Source of the DNA: DATENM01 sp045807725
GTDB lineage: Bacteria > Acidobacteriota > Blastocatellia > UBA7656
Length of the DNA stretch: 64,000 nucleotides
Reading direction: 5' to 3'
Assembly: GCA_045807725.1 (NCBI GenBank)
Contig: JBJMGV010000007.1
Location: 17,790-81,789 of the forward strand
Part shown: piece after piece, positions 46,807-57,153 of the stretch
Numbering within the stretch: the first letter of the stretch is position 1
How the letters are laid out: every line of letters begins with the position of its first letter
Notes under the pieces: model-generated
Database searches by the model: none
What the model saw: only the letters and a program-made list of their open reading frames with translations
What the model was told of the DNA's origin: nothing
Translations under genes and position numbers: made by a program

Positions 46807-48126
46807 TTAATCGGCGGCAATGTAAGCGTCGCCGTCACCGTCGCCCATCTTGCCGGCGGTCTTTCCGCCCGCGCCGACTTGCCTGATTTTGGCTGGCGTC
46901 GTCTGCGTCGCCCTGATAGCCGCTTCGATCAACTCGGTCATCCGCGTCCACGTCCAATCCCAGGACGTGCGCGCCAGCATCTCATCAACGCGGATCAGCC
47001 AGTCGGCATTGCCGGCGTCTTCGTCGAGCGCGCGTTCGACGGCGGCGACGAAGGCTTCGGGCGCATCAGCGATTCGCACCAGATTCATCTCGCCATAGGT
47101 GCGAACCACGTCGCGTACCGGCGTTGAAACGACAGGCTTGCCGGCGGCGAGGTATTCGGGCGTCTTGGTCGGGCTGATGAAGCGGGTTGATTCGTTCAAC
47201 GCGAACGGCATCATCGCCACGTCCCAGCCGGCGAGGTAAGCGGGCAGGTCCTGGTATTCTTTGCCGCCGAGATAATGAATGTTCGGACGGCGCGGCAAGT
47301 CAGCCGGGTCTATCTTGACGACAGGCCCGATCATCACGAGATGCCAATCGGGCCGCGCCGCCGCGACCGCATCGAGCAGCGCTGTATTCATGCGCTCATC
47401 AATCACGCCGAAGAAGCCGAGGCGCGGGTGCGGGATGTTGGCTTGATCCGCCGGCTCGTTGTCAACAAAGCGCGCCTGCGCGAAGTGCGCCGCGTCGATG
47501 CTGCTGGGGAACGGATGAATGTTCTGATGCTGATGCCGCTTGGCTTCGTATAGGCTCAATCCGCCGGTGAAGACAATGTCGGCGCGCTTGAGCAATTCGG
47601 CTTCGCGTTCGACCATCGCCGGCGGCGCGCCGCGAAAGCCCGACAGCTCATCCATGCAATCATAGATCGTTGCCAGCGGTCTGAGCTGGCGCGTGAAACC
47701 GAGCGCCATCGGCGTGTAGTACCAGAGCAGATAATCCTTAATCTGTTTCTGCGCGATCAACTCATTGATGATGATTTGCTGGGCGCGTTCGACCTCGGCT
47801 TCGCTCAATCCTTTGGGCAGCAGCGGCTGGATGATATAAAGATTGTCGCCGCGCATAGTGATATCGAACTGCACCATCTGGTCTTTGATATAGATCGGCT
47901 CTTCGATGAAAAAGACGCGCCGCTCACGCGCGCAACGGGTCAACAAGTGTTGCGGCCTCTGATAGACGAAATCCCATCGCAGGTGCGACAGGCAGATCAA
48001 GTCGGCTTCGACCGACGACCGGCCTTTGAAAAAATCCAAGCTCGTGGCGGGCCGCTGCGCGTAAGCGGCGTTCGGCTCTCTCATAACGCGCGGTGGAATT
48101 TGCAGACACTTTTCGCCTTTGTTCAT
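46807..48126 (-). CDS. Glycosyltransferase, GT4-like (TuaH type)
   Basis: A 439-residue GT-B fold enzyme. Near the N-terminus it has LSHLRWDFVYQRPQHLLTR, typical of TuaH/WsaF-like transferases. The C-terminal donor domain has LGFFGVIDERMN, LGGKEYQDLPAYLAGWDVAM and the acidic SPTKTPEYLAAGKPVVSTPV loop. The sugar may be galactofuranose because glf follows 42 nt later. The frame opens upstream, but the ATG at 48126, with GGAAAGG nine nt before it, is chosen. It is the first gene of the cluster. Confidence 0.85.
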   Translation of the reverse strand: MNKGEKCLQIPPRVMREPNAAYAQRPATSLDFFKGRSSVEADLICLSHLRWDFVYQRPQHLLTRCARERRVFFIEEPIYIKDQMVQFDITMRGDNLYIIQPLLPKGLSEAEVERAQQIIINELIAQKQIKDYLLWYYTPMALGFTRQLRPLATIYDCMDELSGFRGAPPAMVEREAELLKRADIVFTGGLSLYEAKRHQHQNIHPFPSSIDAAHFAQARFVDNEPADQANIPHPRLGFFGVIDERMNTALLDAVAAARPDWHLVMIGPVVKIDPADLPRRPNIHYLGGKEYQDLPAYLAGWDVAMMPFALNESTRFISPTKTPEYLAAGKPVVSTPVRDVVRTYGEMNLVRIADAPEAFVAAVERALDEDAGNADWLIRVDEMLARTSWDWTWTRMTELIEAAIRATQTTPAKIRQVGAGGKTAGKMGDGDGDAYIAAD

Positions 48127-48567
48127 ATCCTTAGCCTTTCCAGTTCGTCGTGAACGCATTTGGAACAAGTTAATAACAATCCCTAAGCTCGGACGACTAT
48201 GCTTGCGCGTCCGAATCCGCATCCTGCTCGATCAGGATAGCGGGAGACCGATAAGCTATAGGGCAAGGACCGTGCCGCACAGCCCGTTGACCTAATGGCG
48301 CGACTTAGCCGCAGAATCGTCTTCCCCGCCGCGCATGGTCTGTCGGCGGTTGAGTCATATATGCTTATGTGGCTTCAGTTGCGTATTAAAAACGCGCTGT
48401 GAAGAGGCAGGCTTTTGTTCGACGGCTAACATAGCTCAAGACGTGTTGTCGCAGAATGAGACGCTGTGGAGTGATATAGATGAGTTCAGTCGGGCGCGCT
48501 CATTCGCAGCCGCACAAGCGTACTGACAGGCTATTGCCGTGACGTGAGGCCAGCGGCAAAGAAAGGC
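48127..48567. other. Intergenic region upstream of the saccharide cluster
   Basis: About 440 nt between the glycosyltransferase start and the terminator of the lipoprotein gene. It is AT-rich near 48150-48180 and 48350-48400. A 63-codon frame at 48335 shows no motif and no convincing ribosome site. I looked for a copy of the tRNA-Gln 3' end here as an attachment site and did not find one. Confidence 0.4.
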
Positions 48568-48609
48568 GGCGCGAGTGAGCCTTAACCGTGCAGGTCGCTC
48601 ACTCGCGCC
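48568..48609 (-). terminator. Stem-loop after the lipoprotein gene
   Basis: Perfect 13-nt arms (GGCGCGAGTGAGC at 48568-48580, GCTCACTCGCGCC at 48597-48609) flank a 16-nt loop, 33 nt past the stop. Only a CTTTC stretch follows, so termination may be partial. Confidence 0.6.
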
Positions 48610-48642
48610 GAGTACGTGTAGATAACTCGATGTCGGCAATCG

Positions 48643-49572
48643 CTATGGTCGGTTAGCGTTGCTGTTGGTTGCCGCGCGATTGGCGTTGGTCGTCGCGGGT
48701 GGCGTCGCCGTTGATGCATCAGGCGGCGCGCCTTGCTGGCCGAGATAAGGCGCAACCATGCGGATCAACGAGATGAAGCCCTGCACCTGTTGCTTGAGCT
48801 GTTCCGTCGTGACTTTCTGATAACCCGTCGGCACATCGAACTGCGTCGGGTCGGGATTCAATTGAATGTCGCGCGTCTCGACAACGCCGCGCCCCGCTGC
48901 GCCGCTGGTGGTCGTCGCCGTCAGATCAATACGCAGCGGCAGATTCGTCTCTTGATCGACGTAGATAAAGCTGTCGGCTTGTGCCGTGCCCGCCGACGTG
49001 CCGGTGTTGGCCGCGCCCGTGAATCGATACTTCATCGCCGGTCGCCCGTTGATGGGTTCGAGGCCGAGGCTCTCGTGCGGCCTTGTCTGCAAGCGTTCCA
49101 TTATCGCTGAAGGCGATAAGATATTGCCGAGCGGCATGCCGACCGCGTCCGGTGTGATCTCAACGTACTGGTTGCGCGAAGGAATGACCAGATACTTCAA
49201 GCCGGGCTTTTCAAGGTAGATGACCTCCAGATTGTTCATGGCCGGGACTTTGATCGACCAGCGGCGGTTGGCATCCAATCGAGCGAAATCAATCTCGACC
49301 TGTGTGCCGCCCTGCCGATTGTTGGCGTTGCCTTCGACGCTGACGTTCATCTTCATGCTGTAGCGATCAGGCTCGCGGGTTGAAAACGTCCCGGCAGTCG
49401 TGCTTGCCGCCGTGTTCGCATTCTCGTTGGTCATCGCCGTATTGCTGTTCGCGTTGACGCTCATGCTCGAATTCATATTGCTGCCGGCGGGCTGCGTGCT
49501 GCACCCGGCGACCGCAAACGTCATCGCCACCGCGACCAGCCCCACCATTCGTTGTAATAGCCTGTGTGACAT
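48643..49572 (-). CDS. Lipoprotein with LolA/DUF4412-like domain
   Basis: A 309-residue exported lipoprotein. The signal sequence ends in the lipobox AVAGC. An Asn/Ala/Thr/Ser linker (NANSNTAMTNENANTAAST) is followed by a beta-rich domain (about 85-270) resembling LolA/LppX or DUF4412 lipid-carrier shells. It includes RYSMKMNVSVEG and FIYVDQETNLPLRIDLTATT. It ends in another Asn/Ala/Thr repeat tail (TNANRAATNSNANR). AGGA five nt before the ATG at 49572 defines the start; the longer frame comes from repeat A9. It could move or sense lipid at the envelope, next to an AsmA-like protein. Confidence 0.7.
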   Translation of the reverse strand: MSHRLLQRMVGLVAVAMTFAVAGCSTQPAGSNMNSSMSVNANSNTAMTNENANTAASTTAGTFSTREPDRYSMKMNVSVEGNANNRQGGTQVEIDFARLDANRRWSIKVPAMNNLEVIYLEKPGLKYLVIPSRNQYVEITPDAVGMPLGNILSPSAIMERLQTRPHESLGLEPINGRPAMKYRFTGAANTGTSAGTAQADSFIYVDQETNLPLRIDLTATTTSGAAGRGVVETRDIQLNPDPTQFDVPTGYQKVTTEQLKQQVQGFISLIRMVAPYLGQQGAPPDASTATPPATTNANRAATNSNANRP

Positions 49573-49590
49573 TGATCCTCCATCGGAGCA

Positions 49591-49680
49591 GGGACTAGGG
49601 ATTAGGGGCTGGGGACTAGCGGGGAACGGAAGCAATCAGCGCCTTCTCCTACTAGCCCCTAGTCTCTAGTCTCTAGTCCC
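49591..49680. repeat. Tandem-word inverted repeat A9
   Basis: Arms 49591-49619 and 49652-49680 (29 nt) match in about 22 positions. The words GGACTAG/GGATTAG/GGGCTGG vary within the left arm, and CTAGTCT is repeated in the right arm. It fills the space between AsmA-like and lipoprotein genes, ending 4 nt before the AsmA stop. It shares words with A3. Confidence 0.75.
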
Positions 49681-49683
49681 TCC

Positions 49684-50961
49684 TCATTTCATTCCAAGCG
49701 CCCTCAGTATGTCCACTTCAACATTCGGCTGGCGCACGTCGCCCGTGATGTTCAACGGCACTTCCAGTCCGTTGCCATCGGCGAGCACGGCGACCGCCGC
49801 CGCAATCAATGGATTGGCCGACGTTCGCAACTGCGCCGCCGCCTCGCGCGACAAGGTCATGGTTGCCGCGTAGTTCAAGGTCAATTCGGGTTTCATCTTG
49901 AACCAGCCGGCGGCGGCGCGGGCGTCGCCCAGCCCGTCGAGCGCCGACAGTTGCAGGTTCGTCGTGTTGACGACATCTTCGGCAAAGTTGAAATCGGTTT
50001 CGAGCCGACTGATAGCTGTGCCGGTGTTCATATCGCCGATCTGGTTGACGCGCGCCGCGCCGGCCACGCGCTCGCTGACGTTGATTGTGGGAATCTGAAT
50101 CGCCGTCGCTGAGATGTGCCCTTTGCCGCTGGTGGCTGACGAGTGGCCGGAAAGGAATTCGCCGTCCACTTTGAACTCGTCGGCTTTGAAGTTTTTCGTC
50201 TGGAGCGGGCCGGGGCCGAAGCTGCCTTTGATCGTCGTGCCGGGATTGGCGCTCGGCGTCATCGTGAAGTCGAATGGCACATCGGTCTTCAGCAACTCCG
50301 CGCCGTCGCTTTCGTCCGATGCGACGCGCAGCGTGCCGGTGGCGTGGCGGGCTGTGGGGTTGTCTTTGTCTGCGGCGATGTCCGTTGTCAGCGCGACATT
50401 GCGATAAAGCGATTCGGGCGGCTGCGCGCCGGTCTTGTCCACCAGCCGCACGCTCGCCCCGTCAATGGCGACGTGGCGCAGCCGCGATTCGCCGGCATCG
50501 GCAAGCAGGCATAACAGCGCGGCGCTCGGCGAAAGCGACGGTGTAGCTTTGGCTACATTGGTTGAGCGGCCCAGCGTCGTCCAGCTCCACGCGCCGTTCG
50601 GGTTTTTGGTGAAGGTGAAGTCGGGCGAGCGGATGGTCATCGCTTCGATGACGATCTGGCGGTGGAGCACGTAATCGGTGAGCGAGAGGTCGGCGCGGAC
50701 TTCATCGGCTTTCAGAAAATCGCCGTCGCCGAACGTCGCGTCTTCTTTGGCCGTGAGGCCGCGAATGGTGAGATAAGGACCGCCGAGAAAATTGAGCCGC
50801 AGCGATTCGACCGTGACCGGGCGTCCGAGCGTCGCCGACAACCGCGACTCGACGCGCGGCTTGAGCCAGCCGAGCGGCACAAACGGCGCGAGCAGGAGCG
50901 CCGCGGCGATTAAGATTGCAATAAAGAACAGACCTGCAAGGCAGCCTCTTCGTCTTGCCAT
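49684..50961 (-). CDS. AsmA-family membrane-anchored protein
   Basis: A 425-residue protein. One N-terminal membrane segment (about 6-28: GLFFIAILIAAALLLAPF) is followed by an AsmA/DUF748-like region with VESRLSATLGRPVTVESLRL and YLTIRGLTAKED. The rest is long stretches of beta-strands. AsmA-like proteins bridge the periplasm and take part in phospholipid transport to the outer membrane. The C-terminus (NITGDVRQPNVEVDILRALG) is the usual repeat end. GAGG lies five nt before the ATG. Confidence 0.85.
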   Translation of the reverse strand: MARRRGCLAGLFFIAILIAAALLLAPFVPLGWLKPRVESRLSATLGRPVTVESLRLNFLGGPYLTIRGLTAKEDATFGDGDFLKADEVRADLSLTDYVLHRQIVIEAMTIRSPDFTFTKNPNGAWSWTTLGRSTNVAKATPSLSPSAALLCLLADAGESRLRHVAIDGASVRLVDKTGAQPPESLYRNVALTTDIAADKDNPTARHATGTLRVASDESDGAELLKTDVPFDFTMTPSANPGTTIKGSFGPGPLQTKNFKADEFKVDGEFLSGHSSATSGKGHISATAIQIPTINVSERVAGAARVNQIGDMNTGTAISRLETDFNFAEDVVNTTNLQLSALDGLGDARAAAGWFKMKPELTLNYAATMTLSREAAAQLRTSANPLIAAAVAVLADGNGLEVPLNITGDVRQPNVEVDILRALGMK

Positions 50962-51036
50962 CGCACCTCGTTAAAGAACAAGCGCCTGCTGATATGCTAC
51001 GCAAGGTGCGCGCCCGCGCGCAAGCGGGAAGGATGA

Positions 51037-51125
51037 AACCACAGATGAACACAGATAAACACAGATGGAAAAGATGGGGCTGCCGGTCTTTTTCTATCCG
51101 TGTTCATCTGTGGTCATCTGTGGTT
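51037..51125. repeat. Tandem-word inverted repeat A10
   Basis: The left arm 51037-51068 is three copies of ACACAGATGA; the right arm 51098-51125 is its complement with one word partly lost. About 22 of 28 aligned positions match. It lies between the amidohydrolase stop (4 nt away) and the AsmA-like gene. Confidence 0.8.
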
Positions 51126-51128
51126 CCT

Positions 51129-52808
<1,680 letters not shown>

Positions 52809-52832
52809 AGCGTCCCCAGTTGATGTTGATGA

Positions 52833-54614
52833 TTAAAGATTGTACTTGCCGGCGGCGATAACCGCATCGGCAATGCGGCGGCGCGCGGCGGTCATTTTGA
52901 TCGGCGCGCGGTGAATCAATCCTTCGATGAGCGGCGTCGAATCTTTGTCTCCGCTTGCCGTCTCGGCGGCGACCAGCCGCGCGGCGCGCTCGACGCGCAT
53001 CAACGCTTCGCGTATGAAGACCCGCGTGATGTCGCTCTGAATGGCGGCGGACTGTTTGCCGCGCGCCAGCATCAGCTTTTGCGTGCGCAGCAGCGCGCTC
53101 TCCATTGCATACGTGTCCATCACCATATCGGAAGCGAGCGCGAGCATCTCTTGTTCGTTACGCGCTGCGTCGCCATACGCTTGCGCGATGTTGCCAATCG
53201 CCATTAGCGTCAGCGCCTTCGCGCCGCGCACCATCATCACTTCGTCCGAGAAGGCGACGTTAGCGATAGACAGCGTGATCGTGTCGTGCGTTTGATCCGC
53301 GCCTTTGAGCACGCACTCGGCAGCGTCGAGCAGCGACAGTTCGCCCGCTTTAGCGCGGCGCAGCAACTGCGTGGCGATGACGATGCGGTTGATCTCGTTC
53401 GTGCCTTCGTAGATGCGCGCGATTCGCGCATCACGATACGCGCGTTCTGCCGGGTAATCTTTCGAGTAGCCGTAGCCGCCGTAGACCTGCACCTGTTCAT
53501 CGACGACGTAGCCGAGCGCTTCGCTCTCCCACACTTTGATGATCGAGCATTCAATCGCGTACTGTTCGAGCACGGCGAGGACTTGCTGGGCGTCGTCTTT
53601 GTCGGCGCGTTCGAGCGCCTCGTCGATCATACCGAGCGTGCGGTAGAGGATCGCTTCGCCGATGTAAGCCCGGATGGCCATCTCGGCGAGCTTCTCTTTG
53701 ATGAGGCCGAAGTTGGCGATGGGCTGACCGAACTGATGGCGCTCTTTGGCGTACTGGATGGATTGGCCGAGCGCCAGCTTCATCGCGCCGACCGAGCGCG
53801 CCCCCAGTTTCAAGCGCCCGATGTTCAGCACGTTGAAAGCGATCTTATGGCCGCGTCCGATCTCGCCCAACAGGTTGCCGACCGGCACGCGACAATCTTC
53901 CAGCATCAAGGCCGTTGTCGAAGAGCCGTCGATGCCGAGCTTCTTCTCTTCGTGGCCGCTCGTCAGGCCCGGCCCGCGCTCGACCAGAAAGGCGGTGAAC
54001 TTATCACCATCGACTTTCGCAAAGACCGTGAAGAGATCAGCAAAACCGCCATTAGTGATCCACATCTTCTGGCCGTTGAGTATGTAATGTTGACCATCTT
54101 CGGAAAGCACGGCTTTGGTTTTGGCTGCGAGCGCGTCTGAACCCGAATGCGGTTCGGTCAGCGCGTAAGCGCCGATCATCTCGCCGGTCGCAAGCCGGGG
54201 CAGATACTTCTGTTTTTGTTCTTCGGTTCCGAAGAAGACGATGGGCAAGGTGCCGATGTTGACGTGCGACGACTGCGTGCCGGCGAACGACGCTTGCAGC
54301 GCGAACTGTTCGCCGACGATGGCCGAGCTGACTTTGTGCAGGCCCAGCCCACCGTAGGCTTCGGGAATGTCGATGGCGAGCAAGCCCAGCTCGCCCGCTT
54401 TGCGCATCAGCTCGCGGTGCGTGGCGTAGTTCTTGGCGTAGATTTCGTCTTCGCGCGGAATGACTTCCTTGCGCAGAAACTCTTCGGCGGTGCGCGCGAA
54501 CATGCGCTGCTCTTCGCTAATCTCTTCGGGCGTGAAGATGTCGTCGAGCGCGCAGTCAGCGGTCAGGAATTCGCCGCCTTTGACGGTGAAGGTCGCTTCG
54601 GCTTTGCTGGTCAT
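52833..54614 (-). CDS. Acyl-CoA dehydrogenase
   Basis: A 593-residue FAD enzyme for the first step of fatty-acid beta-oxidation. The core has AYALTEPHSGSD and KMWITNGGFADLF, and the catalytic Glu lies in RIYEGTNEINR. A C-terminal extension of about 170 residues is present, as in long ACADs such as bacterial YngJ/FadE-like forms and mitochondrial very-long-chain ACADs. GGAGG six nt before the ATG fixes the start. Neighbouring thioesterase and acyl-CoA synthetase genes fit a fatty-acid breakdown group. Confidence 0.93.
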   Translation of the reverse strand: MTSKAEATFTVKGGEFLTADCALDDIFTPEEISEEQRMFARTAEEFLRKEVIPREDEIYAKNYATHRELMRKAGELGLLAIDIPEAYGGLGLHKVSSAIVGEQFALQASFAGTQSSHVNIGTLPIVFFGTEEQKQKYLPRLATGEMIGAYALTEPHSGSDALAAKTKAVLSEDGQHYILNGQKMWITNGGFADLFTVFAKVDGDKFTAFLVERGPGLTSGHEEKKLGIDGSSTTALMLEDCRVPVGNLLGEIGRGHKIAFNVLNIGRLKLGARSVGAMKLALGQSIQYAKERHQFGQPIANFGLIKEKLAEMAIRAYIGEAILYRTLGMIDEALERADKDDAQQVLAVLEQYAIECSIIKVWESEALGYVVDEQVQVYGGYGYSKDYPAERAYRDARIARIYEGTNEINRIVIATQLLRRAKAGELSLLDAAECVLKGADQTHDTITLSIANVAFSDEVMMVRGAKALTLMAIGNIAQAYGDAARNEQEMLALASDMVMDTYAMESALLRTQKLMLARGKQSAAIQSDITRVFIREALMRVERAARLVAAETASGDKDSTPLIEGLIHRAPIKMTAARRRIADAVIAAGKYNL

Positions 54615-54718
54615 GATTGCCTCCGTGTCGGAGGCTAGAAGATAGCATTGCGCCGGTCTGCGGGTCTACCCGCCGCGTTGCTGATTCGCCATCGGCGACG
54701 ACGCCAAAGTAGTGCGGA

Positions 54719-55153
54719 TTACGTCTCGAATGACTTGCCCTCAAAGTCGCTGATGCGCGAGCGCAAGGCATCGGGCACGCGCACGGGCCTGAGCTTCTGC
54801 GGGTCGATGCAGACGTAAAGCGACGAGGCCGCGCCGATCAAACGCCCATCGCCCTGCGCGTAGATTTCAAATTCAAACGTGAGGCTGGTGTTGCCGATTT
54901 TTGAAACGCGGGTGTAGACATCGAGCAACTCGTCGAAGCGGGCCGGCGCTTTGAACTCCATCGTGGTGCGCGCCAGCACGGTGTCAGCGCCGAAGCCGAG
55001 CAGGTCTTTCCACTCCAAGCCGAGCGCGCGGAAGTATTCCGTCCACGCCACGTCGTAATAGGTCAGGTAGTTGCCGTTGAAGACGATGCCCTGCATATCC
55101 GTGTCGGCGAAGCGAACGCGCAGCGTGTGATAAAAGTGGAAATCGTTTTTCAC
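54719..55153 (-). CDS. Hotdog-fold acyl-CoA thioesterase (YbgC/FadM-like)
   Basis: A 144-residue 4HBT-type thioesterase that releases free acids from acyl-CoA. The signature VRFADTDMQGIVFNGNYLTY carries the catalytic Asp. The central helix LEWKDLLGFGADTVL and strands FKAPARFDELLDVYTRV follow. The start is GTG at 55153 with no clear ribosome site, so the exact start is uncertain. It probably belongs with the acyl-CoA dehydrogenase, 104 nt downstream. The acyl-CoA synthetase is divergent beyond repeat A11. Confidence 0.85.
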   Translation of the reverse strand: MKNDFHFYHTLRVRFADTDMQGIVFNGNYLTYYDVAWTEYFRALGLEWKDLLGFGADTVLARTTMEFKAPARFDELLDVYTRVSKIGNTSLTFEFEIYAQGDGRLIGAASSLYVCIDPQKLRPVRVPDALRSRISDFEGKSFET

Positions 55154-55191
55154 GGGGCGAGAGTATGCCGGAACCGTGTGGGAGAATCAAT

Positions 55192-55283
55192 CCACGAAGG
55201 ACACGAAGCAGCACGAATAGAAACGCGGCAGGCCGCGCCCTGCACATTGCATCTTTGATGGTGTGCCTTCGTGTCCTTCGTGG
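55192..55283. repeat. Tandem-word inverted repeat A11
   Basis: Arms 55192-55214 and 55261-55283 (23 nt) match in 20 positions. They use the CACGAAGGACACGAAG word of A6. It lies between the divergent thioesterase and acyl-CoA synthetase genes, where a terminator makes no sense. Confidence 0.85.
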
Positions 55284-55353
55284 CTGCCTGTTTTGATTTA
55301 TGGTATGCTCTGCCGCATTCATCACAGGCAAGCAGGCTCCGGGAGGTGTGATC

Positions 55354-56964
55354 GTGATTGTGCCGCTCAATGAATATGACTTTCTCAAGCGGGCGCTGGT
55401 CGCGCACGGCACGAAAGAGGCCGTTGTCTGCGGCGATGTGCGCCTGACCTACGCGCAGTTCGGCGAGCGCGTCACCGCCTGGGCCAACGCGATGCGTAAG
55501 CTAGGCATTCGCAAAGGCGAGCGCGTGGCGGTGCTCTCGCAGAACTGCCACCGTATGCTCGAAGCCTACTTCGGCACACCGTTACTTGGCGCGATTCTTA
55601 TGCCGCTGAACTTCCGCCTCGTGCCGGATGATTTTGAGTACATCCTTAATCACGGCGGCGCTCGCGTCGTCATCGTCGAAGAAGGATTGACGCACCTGCT
55701 CGACCCCATACGCGAACGGCTGGAAACGGTCGAGCATTACGTGCTGGCGCGCGACGTTCATTCATTCAGCGATGAAATCACAAGCGGCGCGTGGCTCGAT
55801 TATGAGAAGTTGATTACAGAAGCCGAAGGCGAGCCGCCGCCGCCGGTCGAGATTGACGAGAACGAGCCGTCGGCGCTGCTCTACACGTCGGGCACGACGG
55901 GCCGGCCCAAAGGCGTGATGCTGACGCACCGCAATCTCTACATCAACGCCATCAACTCAATCTGCGAATTCGGCATCCACGAGCGCGACGTTTACCTGCA
56001 CACGCTGGCGCAGTTTCATTGCAACGGCTGGGGCGTGCCTTATGCGGTCACAGGGATGGGCGGCACACACGTCATCATCAAGAAGTTCGACCCTTTGACT
56101 TTCTTCGATCTCGTCAGCCGCGAGCGAGTGACGTTCGCCTGTATGCCGCCGACGATGATTAATATGGCGTTGAATCACTCGCTGAACGAAGACGAGATGA
56201 GCCGATTGCCTGCCGGCATACGCATCGGCACAGCCGGGTCCGCGCCGCCGCTCGCTTCCATTCAAGGGATGCAGGAACGCTTCGGCTGGCGCGTCATCCA
56301 GATTTATGGGCTGACTGAAACCGCACCGTTCCTAACCGTCTCGAAGGTCAAGCCGACGATGGACGACTGGCCCGATGACGTTAAGCTGCGCGTGCAAGCC
56401 AGAACCGGCTACCCGATGATCGGCGTTGACGTGCGGGTTGTTGACGACGCGGGCCGCGACGTTGCGCCCGACAGCGGCGAGGTCGGCGAAGTCATCTGTC
56501 GCGCCAACGTCGTGATGAAAGGCTACTGGCGACAGCCCGAAGCGACCGACGCGGTCATCGTTGACGGCTGGTTTCACACCGGCGATATGGCCTTGATCGA
56601 TAGCGAAGGCTTCATCGAGGTGGTGGATCGCAAGAAGGACTTGATCATTTCAGGCGGCGAGAACATTTCGTCAATCGAGGTCGAAGGTTTCCTCTACAAA
56701 CATCCGGCGGTGCTTGAAGCGGCGGTGGTCGCTGCGCCCGACGAGCGCTGGGGCGAAGCGCCTTACGCTATCGTCGTGCTGAAGCCGGGCGCGCAGGCCG
56801 ACGAAGACGACATCATCGGGTTTTGCCGCGAGCACCTGGCGCATTACAAGTGCCCGAAGCGCGTTGAGTTCATCGCCGCGCTGCCGCGCACGGCAACCGG
56901 CAAGATTCAAAAGAACTTGCTGCGTGAACGCTTCTGGCGGGACAAGAGCAAGCGCGTCGGTTGA
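55354..56964 (+). CDS. Fatty-acid acyl-CoA synthetase (ANL superfamily)
   Basis: Activates a fatty acid to acyl-CoA via an acyl-adenylate. About 536 residues. The AMP-binding signature LLYTSGTTGRPKGVMLTHRN is present, with YGLTETAPF, DGWFHTGDMALID, DRKKDLIISGGENISSIEVE and the C-terminal catalytic Lys in PRTATGKIQKN. Medium- or long-chain substrates are most likely. GGGAGG at 55341-55346 points to GTG 55354; the longer frame from 55300 is less likely. It belongs functionally with the ACAD and thioesterase. Confidence 0.9.
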   Translation: MIVPLNEYDFLKRALVAHGTKEAVVCGDVRLTYAQFGERVTAWANAMRKLGIRKGERVAVLSQNCHRMLEAYFGTPLLGAILMPLNFRLVPDDFEYILNHGGARVVIVEEGLTHLLDPIRERLETVEHYVLARDVHSFSDEITSGAWLDYEKLITEAEGEPPPPVEIDENEPSALLYTSGTTGRPKGVMLTHRNLYINAINSICEFGIHERDVYLHTLAQFHCNGWGVPYAVTGMGGTHVIIKKFDPLTFFDLVSRERVTFACMPPTMINMALNHSLNEDEMSRLPAGIRIGTAGSAPPLASIQGMQERFGWRVIQIYGLTETAPFLTVSKVKPTMDDWPDDVKLRVQARTGYPMIGVDVRVVDDAGRDVAPDSGEVGEVICRANVVMKGYWRQPEATDAVIVDGWFHTGDMALIDSEGFIEVVDRKKDLIISGGENISSIEVEGFLYKHPAVLEAAVVAAPDERWGEAPYAIVVLKPGAQADEDDIIGFCREHLAHYKCPKRVEFIAALPRTATGKIQKNLLRERFWRDKSKRVG

Positions 56965-56998
56965 GCAAATCGCGTCGCGGTGCGCTTCCACAACCCCC

Positions 56999-57112
56999 TG
57001 TGGAAAACCGCCGGCGCGGTTGATGGAGTTAAGAGAAAAGGTGAGGGGATACCCCAAACGTTGATAAATGCCTGTGGAAAAGCCTGTGAATAACCTCGAT
57101 ATCTGTGGAAAA
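56999..57112. promoter_or_regulatory. Cluster of DnaA-box-like motifs (possible oriC or DnaA-titration site)
   Basis: Four 9-mers in the same orientation match the relaxed DnaA box TTWTNCACA on the minus strand. TTTTCCACA lies at 56999-57007, 57073-57081 and 57104-57112, and TTATTCACA at 57085-57093. Three of them fall within 40 nt. The site is intergenic between the acyl-CoA synthetase and LysR genes. recF and gyrB, often near the origin, lie 36 kb away. Confidence 0.55.
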
Positions 57113-57153
57113 GTTTGAGCTTTTCGCGTCCTCACTGTGTCTCAATCGCTTTG

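Noticed and set aside
48335..48526. 63-codon ORF in the gap before the glycosyltransferase
   Set aside because: No convincing ribosome site, no motif, and composition unlike coding DNA.
48127..48567. c-di-GMP riboswitch or attachment site
   Set aside because: No conserved riboswitch core could be matched and no copy of the tRNA-Gln 3' end was found.
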